From Methylobacillus methanolivorans (GTDB lineage: Bacteria > Pseudomonadota > Gammaproteobacteria > Burkholderiales > Methylophilaceae), in the NCBI RefSeq assembly GCF_020531845.1, contig NZ_JAJAVF010000004.1, forward strand, positions 476,045-540,044: 64,000 bases of DNA. Direction: 5' to 3'. The position numbers and the translations under genes were made by a program. This document shows positions 34,369 to 42,994 of this stretch, piece after piece. Within the stretch, counting starts at the first letter, position 1. Every line of letters starts with the position of its first letter. The notes below the pieces were generated by a model. The model searched no databases and was not told the DNA's origin. It was given only the letters and a program-made list of their open reading frames with translations.

Positions 34369-34797
34369 ATGAATAATCCTTATTCCATACACCGCGTTCA
34401 GGCAGGCTTTACCCTGCTGGAGTTGCTGGTGGTTCTCGTTATCCTGGGCTTGCTGGTTGGGTATGTTGCGCCCAAGTATTTTGCCCAACTTGGCAAGTCT
34501 GAAGTGAAGACAGCGCGTGCCCAGATTGCTTCGCTGGAAAAGGCGCTCGATCAATACCGGCTTGATGTCGGGCACTATCCCACAACAGAGCAGGGTTTGC
34601 CTGCCTTGAATAGTGCCCCTGCGGGCGAAAGCAAGTGGGCAGGGCCTTACTTGCAGAAAAGCGTACCGAATGATCCCTGGGGGCGGCCATATCAATTCAA
34701 GTCGCCAGGCGAGCATGGCGACGTTGATCTCTATTCACTAGGCAAGGATGGCCAGCCTGGCGGTAGCGATGACAACGTCGATATCGTGAACTGGTGA
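34369..34797 (+). CDS. gspG: Major pseudopilin GspG
   Basis: 142-residue type II secretion major pseudopilin. A prepilin peptidase site sits at Gly13/Phe14 (QAG then FTLLELLVV) with Glu at +5, followed by the hydrophobic helix. The C-terminal GspG core has the expected motifs DVGHYPTTEQGLPAL, NDPWGRPY and LGKDGQPGGSDDN, the last being the calcium-site loop. First gene of an eleven-gene plus-strand operon running to 43.7 kb. It would polymerise into the periplasmic pseudopilus. Two bases separate it from gspF. Confidence 0.93.
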   Translation: MNNPYSIHRVQAGFTLLELLVVLVILGLLVGYVAPKYFAQLGKSEVKTARAQIASLEKALDQYRLDVGHYPTTEQGLPALNSAPAGESKWAGPYLQKSVPNDPWGRPYQFKSPGEHGDVDLYSLGKDGQPGGSDDNVDIVNW

Positions 34798-34798
34798 T

Positions 34799-35983
34799 AT
34801 GCGCTACCAGGTACGGGCAATCAGTGCAGGCCGTTTGGTCTCGCTAGAGCTTGAGGCGCAACATGCCGAGGAGGCCGTAGCCAAGGCGCGCAGCCAGGGA
34901 TATGAAGTACTGGCGACTAAATCTTCTGAGTCCAAGGGCTTGGCTGGAAGTAAGCGCACACGTTTTCCTTTGCTGTTATTTAGTCAGGAGTTGCTCTCGC
35001 TACTCAAGGCTGGCCTGGGGTTGGTCGAGTCGCTGGAAGGCATTGCTGAAAAAGAGCAGCGCCCGGAAATTGCTCAGGTGCTCAAAGGCGTGCTGGAAGC
35101 GCTGTATCGCGGGCAGACATTTTCGGCAGCGTTGGCGGCATATCCTGCAGCCTTTCCTGGGTTATATACCTCCATGGTCAAGGCCAGTGAGCGCACTGGC
35201 GATTTGCCTGAAGCACTGTTGCGCTATATCGGCTATGAGCAACAAGTCGAGGTGTTGCGCAAGAAGCTGATCGCTTCGTCTATTTATCCGTTCCTGCTCA
35301 TCACGGTAGGTGGGCTGGTGGTGCTGTTTCTACTTGGTTATGTGGTGCCACGTTTTTCGCAGATTTATGCTGATGCCGGTGAAAACCAGGCATGGATGCT
35401 GAGGCTGGTGCTGGGCTGGGCCAATATCATGGAAACCCATGGTCAGAGCCTGTTGCTCGGTAGTGTCTTGTTACTAGGCCTGCTGGTTGCGGCATTGATG
35501 CGCCCCAAGGTGCGAGGACGCATCATGACCATGCTCTGGCGCTTGCCGACCATCGGTGAACAGATGCGTGTATTTCAGTTGGCGCGCTTTTACCGCACAT
35601 TGGGCATGCTGCTGGAAGGCGGCATCACCATCAAGCAGGCGCTAGAGATGGCACGTGGCCTGCTCACGGCTTCCATGCATCAAAGCCTGGACCAAGCCTC
35701 AAGCTTGATCCGTGAGGGTCGCTCCATTTCTGAGGCGATGGAAGTCGCTGGGCTGGTGACGCCGGTATCGCTGCGCATGTTGCGTGTGGGTGAGAAAAGC
35801 GGCGAGATGGGCAAGATGATGGAGCATATTGCCACGCTGCACGACGAGGAAATTGCACGCTGGCTGGAGTGGTTCACTCGGTTGTTCGAGCCGCTACTCA
35901 TGATTTTTATTGGCCTCATCATTGGTGCTGTTGTGGTGATGTTGTACATGCCGATCTTTGAACTTGCGGGTAGCCTGCAATGA
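34799..35983 (+). CDS. gspF: T2SS inner membrane platform protein GspF
   Basis: 394-residue polytopic platform protein with two GspF/PilC-type domains (about residues 65-190 and 265-390) and three transmembrane helices (about 165-190, 215-235, 365-390). Motifs LLSLLKAGLGLVESLEGIA and RFYRTLGMLLEGGITIKQAL are typical. It connects the ATPase GspE to pseudopilus assembly. Overlaps gspE by four bases (ATGA). Confidence 0.94.
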   Translation: MRYQVRAISAGRLVSLELEAQHAEEAVAKARSQGYEVLATKSSESKGLAGSKRTRFPLLLFSQELLSLLKAGLGLVESLEGIAEKEQRPEIAQVLKGVLEALYRGQTFSAALAAYPAAFPGLYTSMVKASERTGDLPEALLRYIGYEQQVEVLRKKLIASSIYPFLLITVGGLVVLFLLGYVVPRFSQIYADAGENQAWMLRLVLGWANIMETHGQSLLLGSVLLLGLLVAALMRPKVRGRIMTMLWRLPTIGEQMRVFQLARFYRTLGMLLEGGITIKQALEMARGLLTASMHQSLDQASSLIREGRSISEAMEVAGLVTPVSLRMLRVGEKSGEMGKMMEHIATLHDEEIARWLEWFTRLFEPLLMIFIGLIIGAVVVMLYMPIFELAGSLQ

Positions 35984-37656
35984 GCGTGGCAGAGATATTC
36001 AGCCAGGCGCATATCACGGAAGCGCGCCGTCTTGCGGCCAACAGCAATCACGGCATCATGGATGCCTTACAGGGCTTGGCGGGCGTGGAAGATGATGCCT
36101 ACGCGCAAGCCTTGGCTAAGGCGACACAATTACGCCTGTTCAGCATGGAGTCCCTGCATGCCATGCAGCCTGCATTCGAGCTCATGAGTTTTACCATGGC
36201 GAGTCGCTGGCAATGCCTGCCTTTGCGCGAGGGCGATGCGCTCTGGCTAGTGTTATCCGACCCTTTTGACCAGGCTGCGCTGGATTGGGCGGCAGAGTGG
36301 CTGCCAGGCAGTTTTTATACTGGCGTGGCGCATTTTCGCGATATTCAGGCCTATTTGAGCCGGCACGAGGAAGACCTGCGTGCCATGGATGGCAACCTCA
36401 CCGCAGTGGGGGAAGTCAGCGAGATTACTCAGGCCGATGTTGAACACTTAAGCCTGCAAAGCATTCATGCCGATAGCAGCCCGGTGATTCGGATGGTGAA
36501 TTCCACCTTGTACGACGCCTTGAAATCCGGGGTGAGTGATATTCATATGGAAAGCGTGGCTGCGGGGCTGGTGATCAAGTACCGCATTGACGGCGTGCTG
36601 GTGCATGTGGGCAGCATGCAGGGCGCAGATATGGCTGAGCAGGCGGTTTCCCGGGTGAAGATTCTGGCAGAGCTTGATATTGCTGAGCGCCGTGTGCCGC
36701 AGGATGGCCGCTTCAAGGTGATGATGCAGGGGCGCGATGTTGATTTTCGCGTTTCTATCATGCCCAGCATTTATGGCGAGGATGCCGTGTTGCGGGTGTT
36801 GGACAGGAAGTCACTCTCCGACCAGGCCAAGGGTTTGTCGCTCAAGCAACTCGGTTTTGACGACTACATTATTGAAGACTTTCGCCGCCTGGTGCGCGAG
36901 CCCTATGGCATGGTGTTGGTGACCGGGCCGACAGGTTCCGGCAAGACCACCTCGCTATATGCCGCAATCACCGAGGTCAATCACGGCCACGACAAGATCA
37001 TCACCATTGAAGACCCGGTGGAATACCAATTGCCCGGCGTGCTGCAAATACCGGTGAACGAGAAAAAAGGCCTGACCTTTGCACGCGGCCTGCGTTCCAT
37101 CTTGCGTCATGACCCGGACAAGATCATGGTCGGCGAAATTCGCGACCCGGAAACCGCGCAGATTGCCGTGCAGTCAGCGCTGACGGGTCACTTGGTGTTC
37201 ACTACGCTGCATGCAAACAATGTGTTTGATGTGATCAGCCGCTTCCTGCACATGAATGTCGAGGCCTATAGCCTGGTGGCAGCGCTGAATGGCGTGATGG
37301 CCCAGCGCCTGGTGCGCCTGGTATGCCCGCACTGTGCCGAGGCTGTGCAGGTGGATGATGAACTTCTGACACAATCACGCCTCAGCCGCGATGAGGTGGC
37401 GCATTATCAATTCAGGCATGGCAAGGGCTGTGGTCATTGCCGTGGAAGTGGCTATAAAGGACGTAAGGCGATTGCCGAACTGCTGGCGCTGGATGATGAG
37501 CTGCGCGAGATGATTATTGCGCGTGAGCCTTTGCGCAAGCTCAAGGAGGCTGGCCGCGCCCGTGGCATGAAGAGCCTGCGTGAAGCCGCCCTCGAAGCGG
37601 TTGCGCGTGGCGAGACAACATTGGAGGAGATCAACCGTGTCACGTTCGTGGCTTGA
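35980..37656 (+). CDS. gspE: T2SS assembly ATPase GspE
   Basis: 558-residue cytoplasmic hexameric ATPase. The N-terminal domain (about 1-140) is divergent. The core contains Walker A GPTGSGKTTS (about 315-324), the Asp box TIEDPVEYQLPGVLQ, Walker B ILRHDPDKIMVGEIRDPETA and the His box TGHLVFTTLHANN. The C-terminal zinc module has CPHC (about 448) and CGHCRG (about 485), as in GspE/PilB. Intact. The next gene starts inside its last 20 bases. Confidence 0.95.
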   Translation: MSVAEIFSQAHITEARRLAANSNHGIMDALQGLAGVEDDAYAQALAKATQLRLFSMESLHAMQPAFELMSFTMASRWQCLPLREGDALWLVLSDPFDQAALDWAAEWLPGSFYTGVAHFRDIQAYLSRHEEDLRAMDGNLTAVGEVSEITQADVEHLSLQSIHADSSPVIRMVNSTLYDALKSGVSDIHMESVAAGLVIKYRIDGVLVHVGSMQGADMAEQAVSRVKILAELDIAERRVPQDGRFKVMMQGRDVDFRVSIMPSIYGEDAVLRVLDRKSLSDQAKGLSLKQLGFDDYIIEDFRRLVREPYGMVLVTGPTGSGKTTSLYAAITEVNHGHDKIITIEDPVEYQLPGVLQIPVNEKKGLTFARGLRSILRHDPDKIMVGEIRDPETAQIAVQSALTGHLVFTTLHANNVFDVISRFLHMNVEAYSLVAALNGVMAQRLVRLVCPHCAEAVQVDDELLTQSRLSRDEVAHYQFRHGKGCGHCRGSGYKGRKAIAELLALDDELREMIIAREPLRKLKEAGRARGMKSLREAALEAVARGETTLEEINRVTFVA

Positions 37657-38425
37657 TCGCCTGCTGCCTGCTGCATGGCAGCCCCGGCTCATCATGCATC
37701 TCCATCCGCAGCATATTAGCTGGTCGCGCCAACATGGCGTATTCAAGCCCAGCTTGTTTGCACAAGGCAGAGTGCAGCTTGAGCACGATCATCATGATTC
37801 ACTCCTTGCCCTGCTGCCGCAAGCGATGCAGGAGGCGGGTACCGCCGGTGCGCGGGTTGAGATAGTGTTATCCAGTGATTTTATGCGTTATGCCATTGTG
37901 CCCAATCCTGATGGCGCGACCAGTCGTGAAGAGTTGGCCATGCTGTGCCGCCATGCCTTTCAGCGTGTGCACGGTGACATCGTCGCAGAGTGGGATATCC
38001 AGATCAGTCTGGCCACACTCGGTGGCAATGGGTTGGCCAGTGCAGTGGATCAGGCACTGTTGACGGCCTTGAGGCAACAGGTACTTGAGGCAGGAGGTAG
38101 GTTGGTCAGTGTAGCGCCTGCCTTGGCATATGCTTTCCATCATGCAGCCACGTCGGGGGCTGATGGCATTTTTGTTCTGCGGGAGGCTGGACGGTTATGC
38201 CTGTTGGCCTGGCAGAACCGTAGCTGGACAGCAGTACGACTGCAACCGATGACTGACGATTGGCAATCAACGCTGGAGGCCAGTGTGCGCAGCCTGCGTT
38301 TACAGCTCGACATGGCGGATGCAACGCCAGTGCAAGTATACGAACTGGCAGGTGATGCTATGCAGCCACGCATGATCTCCTGGCAACCACAAGCTAACTG
38401 GACGCTGGCGGGAGTAAGTGCATGA
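37637..38425 (+). CDS. PilM/GspL-cytoplasmic-like protein
   Basis: About 262 residues, soluble, with no transmembrane segment. Placement directly after gspE and before a PilN-like gene suggests the actin-like PilM/GspL cytoplasmic role, recruiting the ATPase to the membrane. Sequence similarity is weak: an early strand LIMHLHPQHISWSR and a later GGRLVSVAPALAYAFHHA recall the ribonuclease-H-like fold. The GTG at 37637 is preferred because GGAGGAG lies seven bases upstream; the longer frame to 37580 would overlap gspE by 77 bases. Overlaps the next gene by four bases (ATGA). Confidence 0.6.
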   Translation: MSRSWLDRLLPAAWQPRLIMHLHPQHISWSRQHGVFKPSLFAQGRVQLEHDHHDSLLALLPQAMQEAGTAGARVEIVLSSDFMRYAIVPNPDGATSREELAMLCRHAFQRVHGDIVAEWDIQISLATLGGNGLASAVDQALLTALRQQVLEAGGRLVSVAPALAYAFHHAATSGADGIFVLREAGRLCLLAWQNRSWTAVRLQPMTDDWQSTLEASVRSLRLQLDMADATPVQVYELAGDAMQPRMISWQPQANWTLAGVSA

Positions 38426-38961
38426 AGCTAACGCTCAATCATGTGGCTGCACGGGATCAGGGGGCACGCTTCCTGATTGGCTTGGTATTAGCGGTAGCGC
38501 TGGCCTCGCTATGTGGCTGGCAACTCATGCAGATGCATACTGAGCGCAGTAGTCTGGAGCAACGCTTGCAGCAGGTGCAAGATGCCCGCAAGCCGGTGCA
38601 AGTCACTGCTATCCAGCCGCAGGCACTATCTGCCACACAAAAATCAGCAATCAAGGAAGCCAACACCATACTGGGTGAACTAGGCCGCCCTTGGCCTGTC
38701 TTGCTCAATCGGTTGGAGCAAGTTGCTCAGCCAGAGATCGCCTTGCTGGCGATACGGCCGGACGCGGCCAAGGGCAAGCTACGCCTCAAGGGGGAAGCCA
38801 GGGATATTACCTCCCTGCTGGCGTATATGCAGCGACTGGAAGCTGTACCAGAAATGCAGGATGTGACCCTGGATGAGCATGAAGTGATGGAAAAACCGCA
38901 GGATGGCGGCATGGCACATTTCATCCGCTTTGGTATCACTGTCCGTTGGGGAGGTGCGTGA
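38422..38961 (+). CDS. PilN/GspL-like bitopic membrane protein
   Basis: 179 residues: a short cytoplasmic start, one transmembrane helix (about 18-38), a coiled-coil (about 39-60) and a periplasmic ferredoxin-like domain (about 85-175) with LLNRLEQVAQPEIALLAIR and LRLKGEARDITSLLAYMQRL. This is the architecture of PilN and of GspL's C-terminal half. The pair with the PilM-like gene equals a split GspL. Followed with a one-base TGATG overlap by the PilO-like gene. Confidence 0.72.
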   Translation: MKLTLNHVAARDQGARFLIGLVLAVALASLCGWQLMQMHTERSSLEQRLQQVQDARKPVQVTAIQPQALSATQKSAIKEANTILGELGRPWPVLLNRLEQVAQPEIALLAIRPDAAKGKLRLKGEARDITSLLAYMQRLEAVPEMQDVTLDEHEVMEKPQDGGMAHFIRFGITVRWGGA

Positions 38962-39557
38962 TGCAAGCAATGATGAAGCGTTCGCTTGATCTCCAGCGCC
39001 TGCAATGGCTTGTGCGCCGGGTGCAATACCGCTTGGGTTGGCAAGGCCTAGCCCTGGTAGCTATGTTGCTGACGACAGTTTATCTGGTGGTGGTGTGGCT
39101 GTTACCCATGCAACGTGAATTATCGCAGCTACAGCAGAATGTAGAGGCACAGGAAGCTGCATCAAGCCTCAACCCACAGCCACAACAGCAGCCTGTGAGC
39201 TCGCCCGAACAAGTCTTGGCGCAGGAGTTGGCTGAATTCGATGCACGTTTTCCTGATATCCAGCGCTTACCGGATGAGCTGGGCGTATTGTTCCGCCTGG
39301 CAGAAGGGCATGGCTTGCAGGTGGTGAAAGGCGAGTATTCACTCACGGAAAAACGACAAGGCAATGTCAGGCGTTTTGAAGCCAGCGTGCCGGTGCAAGG
39401 TAATTACCAGGAGGTGAAGGCGCTCGTGCTGGATATATTGGATGCCTTGCCTAACGTAGCGCTAGCCGAGCTGGGTTTTGAGCGTGGTGAAGCCGTAGAG
39501 GCGGAGATCAAGACACGGTTGCGCCTAGTGTTCTTTATCAGGAAGCGGGCTGTATGA
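38961..39557 (+). CDS. PilO/GspM-like bitopic membrane protein
   Basis: About 198 residues with a transmembrane helix at about 30-50, a helical linker rich in glutamine, and a periplasmic ferredoxin-like domain (about 110-195; FRLAEGHGLQVVKGEYSL, YQEVKALVLDILDALPNVAL). This matches PilO/GspM in size and order. ATG 38961 has GGGGAGG upstream and forms TGATG with the previous stop. Together with PilN- and PilM-like products it would form the inner-membrane assembly platform. Confidence 0.7.
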   Translation: MQAMMKRSLDLQRLQWLVRRVQYRLGWQGLALVAMLLTTVYLVVVWLLPMQRELSQLQQNVEAQEAASSLNPQPQQQPVSSPEQVLAQELAEFDARFPDIQRLPDELGVLFRLAEGHGLQVVKGEYSLTEKRQGNVRRFEASVPVQGNYQEVKALVLDILDALPNVALAELGFERGEAVEAEIKTRLRLVFFIRKRAV

Positions 39558-40174
39558 GTATGCCTTCAACTTCTGCGGGGAAAACCCGGCCATGGCTGCT
39601 GGTACTGGGCTTATTGCTGACATTGGCGCTGGTATTCAGCATGGAGGATGAGGAAGATGACGAGCTATTGGCGGCTTCCCATCCAGCACGCACTCGCTCC
39701 GTGGCTGCTACCAAAGCCGTGACGGGCGCTGCTGCTGATGCAGAGGCAAGTCAGCACTATCTGGATTGGGGCTTGCTGCAAGGCCGCCATGTGGATGCCG
39801 AGGCTCAACATGCCCAGGCTGATTTATTTAAACCACAGCATTGGTATGTGCCACCCGTGAAAACTGCAGCCGAGTTGGCACCACCACCTCCAGTCGCACC
39901 GCAGCCAAGCTTTGCTTATATCGGCAAGCTGGAAGATGGCCCCCAGGGGACCGTGATCTTGCTTGCCAGTGCCAGCCAGGTGTATTCCATTGCCGTTGGC
40001 GACAATGTCGACCGTAGCTGGCGTCTGGACAAGGAAGATGAGCAAAACCTCTACCTGACCTATTTACCGCTTAACTTGCCCAAAACCTTGCTCAAGAAAA
40101 GCAAGCTGGCGGCGACCATGAATCCTGCCAGCCATTTGCCGGTAGACCCGGATGATTTACAGGGGAATCTCTAA
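39554..40174 (+). CDS. GspC/PilP-like periplasmic linker protein
   Basis: 206 residues. One N-terminal transmembrane helix (about 13-30) is followed by an acidic cluster (MEDEEDDE), a linker, and a C-terminal beta-rich domain (about 115-190). The segment FAYIGKLEDGPQGTVILLA followed by VYSIAVGDNVDRSWRL resembles the HR/PilP fold that docks to the secretin N0 domain. The position right before the secretin gene supports this. The product falls in a poorly studied group of type II-like operons; the role is inferred. Confidence 0.58.
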   Translation: MSMPSTSAGKTRPWLLVLGLLLTLALVFSMEDEEDDELLAASHPARTRSVAATKAVTGAAADAEASQHYLDWGLLQGRHVDAEAQHAQADLFKPQHWYVPPVKTAAELAPPPPVAPQPSFAYIGKLEDGPQGTVILLASASQVYSIAVGDNVDRSWRLDKEDEQNLYLTYLPLNLPKTLLKKSKLAATMNPASHLPVDPDDLQGNL

Positions 40175-42127
40175 ATGTTGTTGAGTTCTGCATGGCGCAT
40201 GAGCAGCCTGCTTGCTGCGTTACTGGTGCTGTCTTCTTGTGCACTGACACCCTGGCCCAAGCCTGGATTTCCGGGTGATACGCCGGAAGAGAAGATTGCC
40301 AACACACAGGCCGAGCGCACAAAAAAGCCTGAAGGTGTGAGCGAGCGCCAGCGGGCACGTGTCGCGGCCGAGCAAGGGGTCAGTCAATTATTAGCGGAAG
40401 CGGAAGCAGCTTTGCGCGATAGGCGTATGGGAGATGCTGGGGAGTTGTTCCGCCGCGTGCTCGCCATCGAGCCTGATAATCCCCGGGCGCAATCCGGGCA
40501 ATTGCTGATCGAGAGCACACGCAAACATGCCGAGCAGGTGGAGCATGCCCGGCAACTGCTGGAAAAGGGTGATGCCGATGCCGCACGTGAGGTATTGCAC
40601 CAAGTGCTGCTGGAAGCGCCTCAGGACGAGGATGCGCTGAGGCTGCAACGCGAAATCCGACAGCAGCGTAGCCATGTGCGGATGGAACCGCCCAAGCTGA
40701 AGCCTGCGTTCAACAAGCCGGTGAGCCTGGAGTTGCGCGATGCCAATATCAAGATGGTATTCGAGGCCTTGGCACGTGCCACGGGCATTAATTTTATCCT
40801 CGATAAAGACATCAAGCCTGAGACCAAGGCGACGGTCTTTATCAAGAAATCGCCTATCGATGAAGCGATAGAGATGGTGCTGGCCACCAACGGCTTGCAG
40901 AAAAAAGTATTGTCCGAGAACACCGCACTGGTGTTCCCCAATACCACGGCCAAGCTCAAGGATTACCAGGATCTGGTGATCCGCAATTTCTACCTTACCA
41001 ACGCCAAGGCCAAGGATGTCTCGGCGATGGTGAAGACCATGCTCAAGACCAAGGATATACACACCGATGAGCGGCTCAATATGATCGTGATCCGTGATAC
41101 GCCGGAAGTGGTACGTATCGCTGAAAAGCTGATTGCGGCCAATGACCTGGCTGATCCAGAAGTCATGCTGGAGATTGAGGTGATGGAGGTGGCACGAGAG
41201 CGTTTGCAGGAGCTGGGAATTGAATATCCCACTTCACTGACTGCCTCGGCTGGACTATCTATTGAGGCAATGCGTAGTAATAACTCTAGTACGTATTTGT
41301 TTAACACTAATCCCAGCTTAAGATTTAAGAAAACTACCGGTGATATCAATATCCTTGCCAATCCACGCATACGTGTGCGCAACAACGAAAAAGCCCAGGT
41401 ACTGGTGGGCGATAAAGTGCCGGTGATTACTACGGTTGCGACAGCAGGGGTGGGATCCTCTCAAACTGTACAGTATCTTGATGTTGGCTTGAAGCTAGAG
41501 GCAGAACCACGAATTACATTAGATGATTTCGTTAATATTAAAATAGCTTTAGAGGTATCTTCTTTAGGTAAAGAAACCCCATTAACCTCGAATGGTCAAA
41601 GCGGGGGTGTCGTATATCAAATTGGCACTCGGAATGCGAGTACGCTGTTGCGACTTCGAAACGGTGAAACTCAGATTCTTGCGGGTTTGATTAATGATGA
41701 GGAGCGTAAAACTACTAGTCGCCTTCCTGGTTTAGGTGACATTCCTCTTTTAGGTCGGTTATTTTCTAATCAAACAGACAATCGCAAGAAAACAGAAATC
41801 GTGCTGGCGATTACGCCACGTGTGGTCAATAACATCAGCCGCCCTGAATCCGAAGTGATGGAGTATTGGTCAGGCACCGAAAGCGGTATCAGTGACCATC
41901 CACAGATCAATGTGCCGGGGACTGGCGTGGCAGGCAATATGAGTATGCGGGATATGATGCTGCAACGTTTGCGGCCTGCTGAGGCGGTGACACCTGAGCC
42001 AGAGCCTGTAGCAACCCCAGCCGAGGAGAGCCAGCCTGCGCAGGATAACTTCATGTCATCGCAGCCCAAGCCTGTAGTACCACTGGTGACACCGGAAGTC
42101 GTGGTGCCCAAGACCAGTACGCAATAA
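40175..42127 (+). CDS. gspD: Type II secretion secretin (GspD/PilQ-like lipoprotein)
   Basis: 650-residue outer-membrane secretin. A lipoprotein signal with lipobox VLSSC near residue 20 is followed by a helical TPR-like region (about 65-165). An N0/STN-like domain comes next (about 183-260; VSLELRDANIKMVFEALA), then an N1/NolW-type domain (about 260-340) and the secretin core (about 340-575) with ILANPRIRV, VLVGDKVPV, ILAGLINDEERKTTSRLPGL and TEIVLAITPRVV. The tail is proline/glutamate-rich. Part of the core (about 41220-41800) has much lower G+C and different codon choice than the rest of the gene, suggesting replacement by recombination; the frame stays intact. The start follows the previous stop directly, with AGGGGAAT upstream. 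Confidence 0.93.
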   Translation: MLLSSAWRMSSLLAALLVLSSCALTPWPKPGFPGDTPEEKIANTQAERTKKPEGVSERQRARVAAEQGVSQLLAEAEAALRDRRMGDAGELFRRVLAIEPDNPRAQSGQLLIESTRKHAEQVEHARQLLEKGDADAAREVLHQVLLEAPQDEDALRLQREIRQQRSHVRMEPPKLKPAFNKPVSLELRDANIKMVFEALARATGINFILDKDIKPETKATVFIKKSPIDEAIEMVLATNGLQKKVLSENTALVFPNTTAKLKDYQDLVIRNFYLTNAKAKDVSAMVKTMLKTKDIHTDERLNMIVIRDTPEVVRIAEKLIAANDLADPEVMLEIEVMEVARERLQELGIEYPTSLTASAGLSIEAMRSNNSSTYLFNTNPSLRFKKTTGDINILANPRIRVRNNEKAQVLVGDKVPVITTVATAGVGSSQTVQYLDVGLKLEAEPRITLDDFVNIKIALEVSSLGKETPLTSNGQSGGVVYQIGTRNASTLLRLRNGETQILAGLINDEERKTTSRLPGLGDIPLLGRLFSNQTDNRKKTEIVLAITPRVVNNISRPESEVMEYWSGTESGISDHPQINVPGTGVAGNMSMRDMMLQRLRPAEAVTPEPEPVATPAEESQPAQDNFMSSQPKPVVPLVTPEVVVPKTSTQ

Positions 42128-42137
42128 GGCCAGTCAC

Positions 42138-42614
42138 GTGAGGCAATACCAGCTTGGGTTTACGCTGATTGAACTGGTGGTGACGCTGACCATCGTCAGT
42201 ATCCTCGCCAGCGCCTTGATCCCGCTTGGGCAATGGAGCGTCAAGCGCCAGCAGGAGGCCGAGTTGCGGCAGGCGTTACGTGATATCCGCACGGCGATAG
42301 ATGCCTACAAGAAGGCGGTGGAAGATGGCAAGGTGATCGGCAGTGCTGAATCGTCGGGTTACCCACCTAGCCTTGGCGTGCTCGCGAATGGTGTACCGGA
42401 TGCCAGCAGTGACAAGAAGCGCCTGATACGCTTCCTGCGTCGCTTGCCCCGCGACCCGATGTTTCCGGAAAAAGATGTCGCTGCGCAGGATACCTGGGGC
42501 AAGCGCAGCTATGCCAGCCCGCCCGATGTGCCGCAGGCGGGCGCAGATGTATTCGATGTGTATTCCCTCAGCAATGGCACTGGCCTAAATGGCATTGCCT
42601 ACCGGGAGTGGTGA
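42138..42614 (+). CDS. Type II pseudopilin (GspG/H-like)
   Basis: 158 residues. Prepilin site Gly7/Phe8 (QLG then FTLIELVVT) with Glu at +5 and a hydrophobic helix to about residue 30. The globular part contains RQALRDIRTAIDAYKKA and a late DVYSLSNGTGLNG that resembles the GspG calcium-loop region. GTG start ten bases after the secretin stop. Probably a second major-like or minor pseudopilin. TGATG junction with the next pseudopilin gene. Confidence 0.85.
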   Translation: MRQYQLGFTLIELVVTLTIVSILASALIPLGQWSVKRQQEAELRQALRDIRTAIDAYKKAVEDGKVIGSAESSGYPPSLGVLANGVPDASSDKKRLIRFLRRLPRDPMFPEKDVAAQDTWGKRSYASPPDVPQAGADVFDVYSLSNGTGLNGIAYREW

Positions 42615-42994
42615 TGCAGCGTCAACGTATGCAAGGATTTACTCTGGTGGAGTTGCTGGTGGTCATGGCGATTCTCATGCTGTTGATTACCGTTGCTGCG
42701 CCACGGTATTTCAATGGTGTAGAGCGCGCCAAGGAATCGGCCTTGAAGCAGACGCTGACGGTGGTGCGTGATGCCATCGATAAATTCCACGCCGACAATG
42801 CGCGCTACCCCGAGTCGCTGGAAGAGCTGGCCGAGCGCAAGTATATTCGCACCGTGCCGCAGGACCCGATCACCGAAAGTAGTGAAACATGGCAGATTGT
42901 GGCGCCTGAGGAAGATATGCCAGGCGAGCTATATGACCTGCACAGTGGTGCAGAAGGCCAGGCAGCGGATGGCTCGCTCTATGCCGAGTGGTAA
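42614..42994 (+). CDS. Type II pseudopilin (GspG-like)
   Basis: 126 residues. Prepilin site Gly8/Phe9 (MQG then FTLVELLVVMAIL) with Glu at +5. The C-terminal GspG-like core has DNARYPESLEELAERKYIR and PQDPITESSETW, and ends DGSLYAEW. ATG 42614 overlaps the previous TGA. The product is short, as in the GspG-like clade of secretion-X type operons. Its 3' end overlaps the start of the next gene in another frame. Confidence 0.86.
   Translation: MQRQRMQGFTLVELLVVMAILMLLITVAAPRYFNGVERAKESALKQTLTVVRDAIDKFHADNARYPESLEELAERKYIRTVPQDPITESSETWQIVAPEEDMPGELYDLHSGAEGQAADGSLYAEW

Noticed and set aside
37580..37636. Longer N-terminus for the PilM-like protein
   Set aside because: It would overlap gspE by 77 bases and has an Arg-rich start; the GTG at 37637 has a strong ribosome binding site.
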